This document shows positions 57,621-64,000 of a DNA stretch of 64,000 nucleotides, one piece after another. The notes under the pieces are model-generated. The model was not told where the DNA came from. It worked only from the letters and a program-made list of their open reading frames with translations, and did no database searches. Position 1 is the stretch's first letter. Every line of letters begins with the position of its first letter. The translations under genes were made by a program, and so were the position numbers. This DNA is from Symsagittifera roscoffensis (lineage: Eukaryota; Xenacoelomorpha; Acoela; Convolutidae), in NCBI RefSeq assembly GCF_963678635.1, contig NC_087068.1, positions 59,133,896-59,197,895 on the forward strand, written 5' to 3'.

Positions 57621-58719
57621 AACAATTTTTGTTGAGTTATGGAAAAACGCTATTAATACAGTTTCATTTATGGAAAATTACTAATCGAAGACCTTTCATT
57701 CAATTTTCTGGGACTATTAATTTTTTGCCATTGTAATTTTTTGATGCAATAGAGTCCGTATATTACGAGGCCAAAGTGTGTTATTTGTGAACTGTAGGTG
57801 GGTTTCGATCGCTCTCTTTGTTTTTTTCTTTCTCTTTGATTGTCCTGACAAAAATTTGACAAGTTAAAAAACTTTTTTTTGGACACCATAGACCTACAAA
57901 CACCAAAATTTGCGCATATCCAGTGCGCAGCTTTGCCTCATAACAAACAATTTTTATGGGCTTTGTTTTTGCTTTTAAACTCGACTAACTTCCAACCAAA
58001 ACAATAAGGAAACCATGTTTTCTATCAACTTATGGTGTATCACCGGCAAAAAACATCATAATTTAAAAAAGGTCAATTTTGATTTTTTCTATTTTTTTCA
58101 AATTTTTCTGCGGGACAAATTTTTAATGTTTTTGGCGTCTCTCCGCTTTTAAAAAATTGTAAAATTGGAGTATTTTGTAGCTAAAAAGTTTTTAGTACAA
58201 TCTCTGAAAATCTCTTTGAACAACCTCGGACAAAATTTCACTCGTAATACAGCCAGAAAAAAAACAAAAATCTTAGTTGGGCAATTAAGATGACGATTTT
58301 GCGAGGAGAGAGGCGTCCGACGCTTTTCCGCCGCCATTAACTCTTTCCTGCTTATTGATTTAGGAATTGCAAGATAGATTGAAGCAAAACAGCAGCTGAA
58401 ATTTGAGGGCCAGCGGAAACGGCGTGTACCCAACAGAATTAAAATAAACAGCTGAATTTCAACACAAGGTCTTCAAGATCTTTCTTGGATCTTTAATTAT
58501 TTATAAACCATTAAAATATCCCAACTTTTTTCTTAACACTCTTTGTTAATTTCAACAACCTCAATTTCAACAACTGGATGTTGAAATTTTAACTTAAAAC
58601 TTTTAATTCTAAATTTTTGTATGAAACTTTTAACTTAACTATATTTCAACTCGAAACCATCAATGGTTTCCTTGGATCCATTGAAATTTCAAACCACCTC
58701 CTAATCTAAATGTCTAACG
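57621..58719. other. region with an inverted pair of a dispersed motif
   Basis: ATTACGAGGCCAAAGTGTG (near 57755) faces CAGTGCGCAGCTTTGCCTCATAA (near 57920); the intervening 150 bp is low-complexity. The single-sided form GGCCTCGTAAT also occurs near 28030, 44708 and 52640. The 94-codon minus frame at 58149-58433 has no motif. Confidence 0.4.
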
Positions 58720-61478
58720 ATCTCAAATGTCGATTCATTCTCCAAAAAGTATAAAAAGACTCAAGAATAATTGATACTGTTCTGAAAAAACCAACCATTA
58801 AAATCAGGCTAAGCAATGAAGGACATCGATTACTCATATTTCAATTGAATCCCACCTCTTAAAAGGTCCGGGCCTAGAACAAACCATGGAAATTATAAGC
58901 GTTAAAACAGTGTCTTAGGATCTTCTCGTGTTCTTATTGTACCTGAACTTTGCGGATTGATTTACTACACTCCAACCCTTGATCTCACGTCGATTCATAT
59001 TCAAGTAAGATGTAATTGTAGAAAACGCCATATACGTTTGAGAGCAGTAATACATCACTCTATGAAACTGCTATAATCTTTCCCAAGCCCGTCGTGCCAC
59101 AACCATATGACCCACGGGTTAGGATAACCTCAGGTGAAGATTAGGAACAGATATATAGGAAAAATAATTAAAACCAGGAATTTGCATCAATCATTCTAAC
59201 ACTCATGTCAATTATAACTTACGAAATAAACAAACAAACCATAGTTGCGCACAAGTTTTTAAATAAAGACTCTGGATATGACCTTCTCATAACCCCGCAC
59301 AAACAAAAGATAGAATAGCTCAGATCAATAAAATGCAATAAAAAAGAAGACACTTGTTTCTCAATAGAAACTAGTAAAAAAAAACTCGATTAACCAGAAA
59401 AACTAAAGTCTTTTTCTGAATACCACTCAAAAACTATACAAAACATCGAAAAATCTGTGACACCTATTCATCGATAAAAACAAACAAATCGACCATTAAC
59501 GATATTTTTCGGATGAACCAGAAGCTACAACAGCATCATCTGTAAAAGGTAAACGTAGAACAAAAACACTTATCACAAAAAACCAGTACGAACAATTATT
59601 AGGAATCAACGATAAGATATAATTCAAGGTACACACTAACTGTAATTAACGCATAAGAAAATGTTAGTTTCGACAAAACGACAATAATTTCGATATCGCC
59701 TCTGTCCTTCAATTTGTCATCGACCCCACCAGTGACCAATCACAAGGTCAAGTACAGTTTTACCACAGTCTAAGTATTCATCTATTTCGAAAAGACAATC
59801 GCCCATGACGACATTGACTTCCCAAAATTGGAACCAAAAAGCATATACTAGATCACTACCTGGCAAGCATCTGTAACATAACACCACAAAATGGCATATT
59901 CACTTTTGAAATTCTATCACCAGACTTCAACAGTAAAACACCACCACATCGAGTACAAACGGATGATCTAGAACTCAGTTTCCCAAAAATTTTTGGTAAA
60001 ATATTTTAAGAATAACCAACCACAAAATTCACAACGAGTAAATCCAATACTCACACATGCGTTTTTTCAAATAAATAAAGCTATATATCATGATTAGATT
60101 CCTCAACTGACATTCCGACTTTCAGCGCTAAGAGCAAAAATAACTTTTTCATGATTCTTAGATATAATCCGCGAAAAACTTACAAACGCAGAAGTATCAC
60201 AAATTTTAAAAATTGATTTGTAAAAAGTATTATGATGGTTTATATTAGTTTATTTTTGAATTGATCTAGAATAAAAACAAATCTTGAAAAAAAATGTGCA
60301 CATACTATGATAAAAACACAATCTTAGCAGATGAAATAGATAAAGTATGGGATTCAAAATGGTATTAGACAACATTTTTTAATCTATCAAACGAAAATTC
60401 TAGCTCAGCAATGCAAACTATCTCAGTAAAAAATATATCTAAGGACAATTCAATTACCAACAGATACATCAGCTTTGAATTATAACACAATGTCTCATGA
60501 GAAGACAGTTGATAATACCAGAAACTCAACAAATATGAAAATTTTGAAAAAAAATTGGAGTGGAACTACAAGGTTGAATTGTCAAGACATTCAAAAATCA
60601 TCACATGTCTCTAATGAAGAAAATGTTGAACCATTACCAGCAACAACAGAACTAAGTATATCACCTATTCACCTAACAATTACAACACCACCTATAGAAA
60701 TAATCCGATCCCACAAACACTATTGCGCTAAACAGTTAAACGAACAGACTTCCCTGAATAATCATAAAGGGATAATCAAACACTTAGGCCAATTACCAAG
60801 AAACGTACTGTTAACAAACCAAAACAAACAAAAAAAAACGATTCCGCAAATAAGAACATTAGTCACCCAAAAGCACAACTGCTCTTAACAACGCAAACGC
60901 AAACATGACCTCAGGAACACAATTGTAATAGGCAAGCTCACACGAATTCAATTATACAATCGGTAAACTTCCTAGATAAAAGAAACAGCCAAACAGGTTG
61001 CACTGAAATTTATCCATTTTTTCAACAAAATAAAAAATAGCCAACTAACGATTAATTCAACGGAAATCAACCATTTTGTTAGAGGACGAATAATAATTTC
61101 AATGAAATCAACAACAACCATAACATAATTCTAATCATAGAAAACATCAAAAGAGTAACATTGATCAATCAGATGAAACTTTTCAAATGGATATTTTTGA
61201 ACCCTAAACTCGTCAAGAAATCCAGCATTGCAAACTGAACTTTCTATGAAATCAACCTTTACATCACCAGGTCCCAACATGCAAACACAATACCCAATGC
61301 ATAGTCAACGTTAACAACCAGAAACAAGGAGAATTAGAATTCCCCTACCATATTACTTACAACAAGATGAAATAGGCCGAATTTAACTTAAAAATGTTAC
61401 ACAATTACATAACACAGTAGAATCACTTCAAATGACGACAAATCGTTAACTCAAGGGTAGATCATCTATCACATTAAG
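58720..61478 (+). other. A-rich retroelement-like sequence, decayed
   Basis: The plus strand is A-rich and G-poor throughout, in the style of the gag region that follows. Stretches such as QFVIDPTSDQSQGQVQFYHS (about 59710-59780) and ICNITPQNGIFTFEILSPDF (about 59870-59930) look like decayed coding. The longest frame is 60475-60888 (137 codons, Thr/Asn/Lys-rich, no motif). Likely a leader, gag N-terminus or accessory part of the element at 61479-63560; no LTR was recognised. Confidence 0.4.
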
Positions 61479-63560
61479 CAAACCGCTAGTGTTTTTCATA
61501 AGAAAAGATCAAAAATACTCAGTTGAAGTCTATTTAAACGCTGTCACAGCCCCTTTAAAATTTGAATATAGGCGCAAAAACTTATAATTACACCCCTTCA
61601 TCAAAGTGGACTTACAGACGTACAGTATTTACATAACCACACTCAATGGTGCAGCTAAAAAATTTTCATTTTTTCCAATAAAAGCTAATTCAGATTTTAA
61701 GCGTTTTACACAAGAAATCTCAAACATTTATGAGTAAAAAAACAACATCAAAGTGTTTTCTTAAATTCAGTTCGTAGAAACCCGAATGAAACAAGAAGCC
61801 AACTCGCTGTTAGAATAGAAATTTTGTTACGAAAAGCATATAAAAAAACATAAGAAATGATAGCTCCTAATGACAAATTTTTTCCACATTTAAAAAAATT
61901 AGCAATTAAGAAAAAGCATCACAACCATAATCAATTCGCAAACCAGATATAGATTTTCGCGAACTCGTAGAGAAACTAGAACAAGTAGAAATCACTGTAA
62001 AATTAGAAGAGACAGTAAGCTTAAAACTACAAAACATTTCTAATACAAAAAAAAATTATTTCACCTTTGATGATTTACACAATTCAAATGATAATTTATC
62101 AGAAAAAGTGACTCAAAAACTATCTTCTGATCTTATACAAAAATAATTCAAATTTTAAAGTAAAAATCTCATTTAAAAAAGATAAAATTATTGTCGAAGA
62201 TACGGACACAGTATTGCGAACTTAGACAAGAACAACAAGAGAAGTCGAACAGACCACTAAAAGAGAAAAAAGCATATAAATCTTGTTCTGAATGCATAGA
62301 ATAGTATCAAGATTTACCTAAACAATAAATGAAAGTAAAAATAGTACAGGAAATCAACTTGCATCCAGCTACAATAGCAACAGATCACAATCACCGTTTA
62401 AAAGTAACTCTCGAAGAAGATCTCCAGATTGAAGAAATTCTAATTCACAAAACAGATATAGCCACCCAAGTAGACACAATAGTCAATATACAAACAGCTA
62501 CTCGCAATTAAACTCAAACATGAGTAAGTACTCTAAATATAATAATAAAACAAATATAGTAGATATTACTAGACATATAGATAATATAGATATTATTATA
62601 GAGTAATAGACATTACTCAAACGACCATTCTTCATATAATGGCCACAGAAACTACTCAAATATCAGATCTAGAAATTTAAAAAAAAAGACTCAAATATCA
62701 GAAACTATAATAACAGATCACGTGAAAACTCAAATAAAATAGGAAGAGGATTAACAGCTATCAAAATAGATCATGAAATTATTCACAGTCACCACATCAA
62801 TATAGTTCACAATCCTCATGTAGCAACATCAAAATTACAGAAACAGCACAACAAAACATTACGAAAAAATAAATCAAGTAGAATCTACAACTGAAACAAC
62901 TCCTGACCCACCAGGAATTGAAAAAAACGCAACTTTAGAACTTCATTTAAATCATGTACCTTGTGAAAGCACAAAAGTAACACCGAAAACAAAATAAAAC
63001 TTATTGTGTTAAGAATTGAATATTGATATGAAGCCCCGTTCAATGCGACTACTGCTAAAACGAATATACCGACATTAACCCTGGTAAGTCAAAGGTAAGG
63101 CAAACTACAGATATAATTGATAAACATCATATTGCCGAAAAACACAACAAACAAATATTGTATAGAAAAATACAACCTCCAAAACTAAAACACTCCATCT
63201 AAAAAAAATGGGACAAGACTTCTTCTTTTAGAAAGCCCAAAACGTAAGAACTTTGAACCTACAGACCTCGAATTAGATTTTTAATCGAGTTAGGAGCAGA
63301 ATCAAAATTCAATTATACTAACACATGAAACGAAACACGCTCAATTCATCCCAAGTTGATACTCCATAGTACGGAAAGCAAATTAGCTATTCCACAAGGT
63401 ACAAGAAATTCAATTATCTCTTCAACCAACAGTCCCTTTAAACAAATAATCTATTTTCCAGATATAAATTGTACTATGATGGGAATACCGCTCATCGCTT
63501 AACATATACCAATATTATTGTAAATAATCAAAGATACAAATCAAACTACAACTCAAACAT
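61479..63560 (+). pseudogene. gag-protease remnant of an A-rich LTR retroelement
   Basis: The capsid block lies at about 61500-61740: RKDQKYSVEVYLNAVTAP, TYSIYITTLNGAAKKFSF, FKRFTQEISNIYE. A Ser/Arg-rich nucleocapsid-like block with Tyr and Asn (SPFKSNSRRRSPD, NSQYTNSYSQLNSN) is at about 62390-62540. A Pro/Glu tail (TTETTPDPPGIEKNATLELH) is near 62890-62950. A retropepsin-like LIELGAESKFNYTNT is near 63280-63325 (with the usual DSGA changed to ELGA), then CTMMGIPLIA near 63480. Many stops, several of them TAG where TGG would fit. No RT follows; the match ends before 63.6 kb. Confidence 0.65.
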
Positions 63561-63714
63561 AAATACACACGAAAGAAAAACGCTCCATCGATATATTTTC
63601 AAAGGTTAACTGATCAATCTCCATTTTTTTAAAACTATATCCAAGAGAAAATCAACAACGAAAACGTTAAAAACCATTAACTGGTTATGCATACAATTTT
63701 CTCATTGTTCAACT

Positions 63715-64000
63715 TCATCAAACAAAACACTTTGATGTTGTTTATTTTTTCTGACACATAAATTTTTGCGATTTCACGTGTAAAACGCTTACAAGTTTGT
63801 TTTGGTAAAAAGAAAATTTTTTAGCTGAACCATCGAGTGTGGTTATATAAATGCTGTACGTCTGTGAGTCCAACTTTGATGAAGGGGTGTAATTATAGGT
63901 TCTGCGCCTACATACAAACATTTAGTGGGCTGTGATAGCGTTTAAATAGTCTTCGACTGAGTATTTTGGATCTTTTCTTTTAAAAAACACTAGTGGTTTG
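63715..64000 (-). pseudogene. second gag copy, inverted, cut by the window edge
   Basis: The reverse complement of 63715-64000 matches 61479-61765 over nearly its whole length, with about one change in six or seven. On the minus strand it reads RKDPKYSVEDYLNAI and TTLDGSAKKFSF, nearer to a working capsid than the plus-strand copy. The match stops at about 63715, so this copy is 3'-truncated. The rest lies beyond 64000. Confidence 0.75.

Noticed and set aside
61979-62150. A separate small gene in 61.98-62.15 kb
   Set aside because: The Glu/Lys-rich open stretch continues the gag frame with typical coiled-coil composition, so it belongs to the element.
1-64000. CRISPR arrays, rRNA genes, bacterial operons
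   Set aside because: No regularly spaced direct repeats with unique spacers, no rRNA-like segments, and no Shine-Dalgarno-led gene clusters. The region is eukaryotic nuclear DNA.

Overview
The window reads as AT-rich nuclear DNA from an invertebrate animal. The evidence is split genes with GT-AG introns and short TTTTCAG/TTTTTAG/ACTTCAG acceptors, plus decayed BEL/Pao, Ty3/gypsy (Metaviridae-like), non-LTR-like RT and hAT-like elements. There is no prokaryotic operon structure and there are no rRNA genes. The acceptors look nematode-like, but I cannot name the organism.

About nine tenths of the window is mobile or repeated DNA. Positions 1296-7287 hold a 1.6-kb tandem array; each unit carries a tRNA-like relic on the minus strand. 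A terminal exon of a cellular membrane protein follows at 7780-7968. From 8.6 to 11.1 kb there are a hairpin MITE, a foldback element with CCCGGGTTGACC ends, and an LTR. From 11.1 to 17.4 kb lies an A-rich minus-strand retroelement body with an envelope-like pseudogene. A degenerate BEL/Pao element runs from 17.4 to 21.6 kb. From 22 to 29 kb there are small tandem, foldback and hairpin-bearing repeats and a solo LTR with a 4-bp target duplication. From 30 to 36.5 kb sits an old tandem duplication of about 3.4 kb with a hAT-like remnant. From 37.1 to 43.7 kb there is a whole but inactivated Ty3/gypsy element on the minus strand with two LTRs, a primer site, gag, protease, RT, RNase H and integrase.

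The clearest host gene is at 45992-48408 on the plus strand. Five exons chain with matching intron phases into 266 codons: a signal peptide and then a Cys-containing ectodomain of no family I recognise, still open at the last donor. No single long ORF shows it. After it come more interspersed repeats, a BED-finger-like fragment, a dead RT (55.3-57.6 kb), and A-rich gag-protease relics to the end. A second copy of that gag lies inverted at the window edge.

Nearly all retroelement frames carry stops, frameshifts or lost catalytic residues. The sequence gives no sign that any of them is active.
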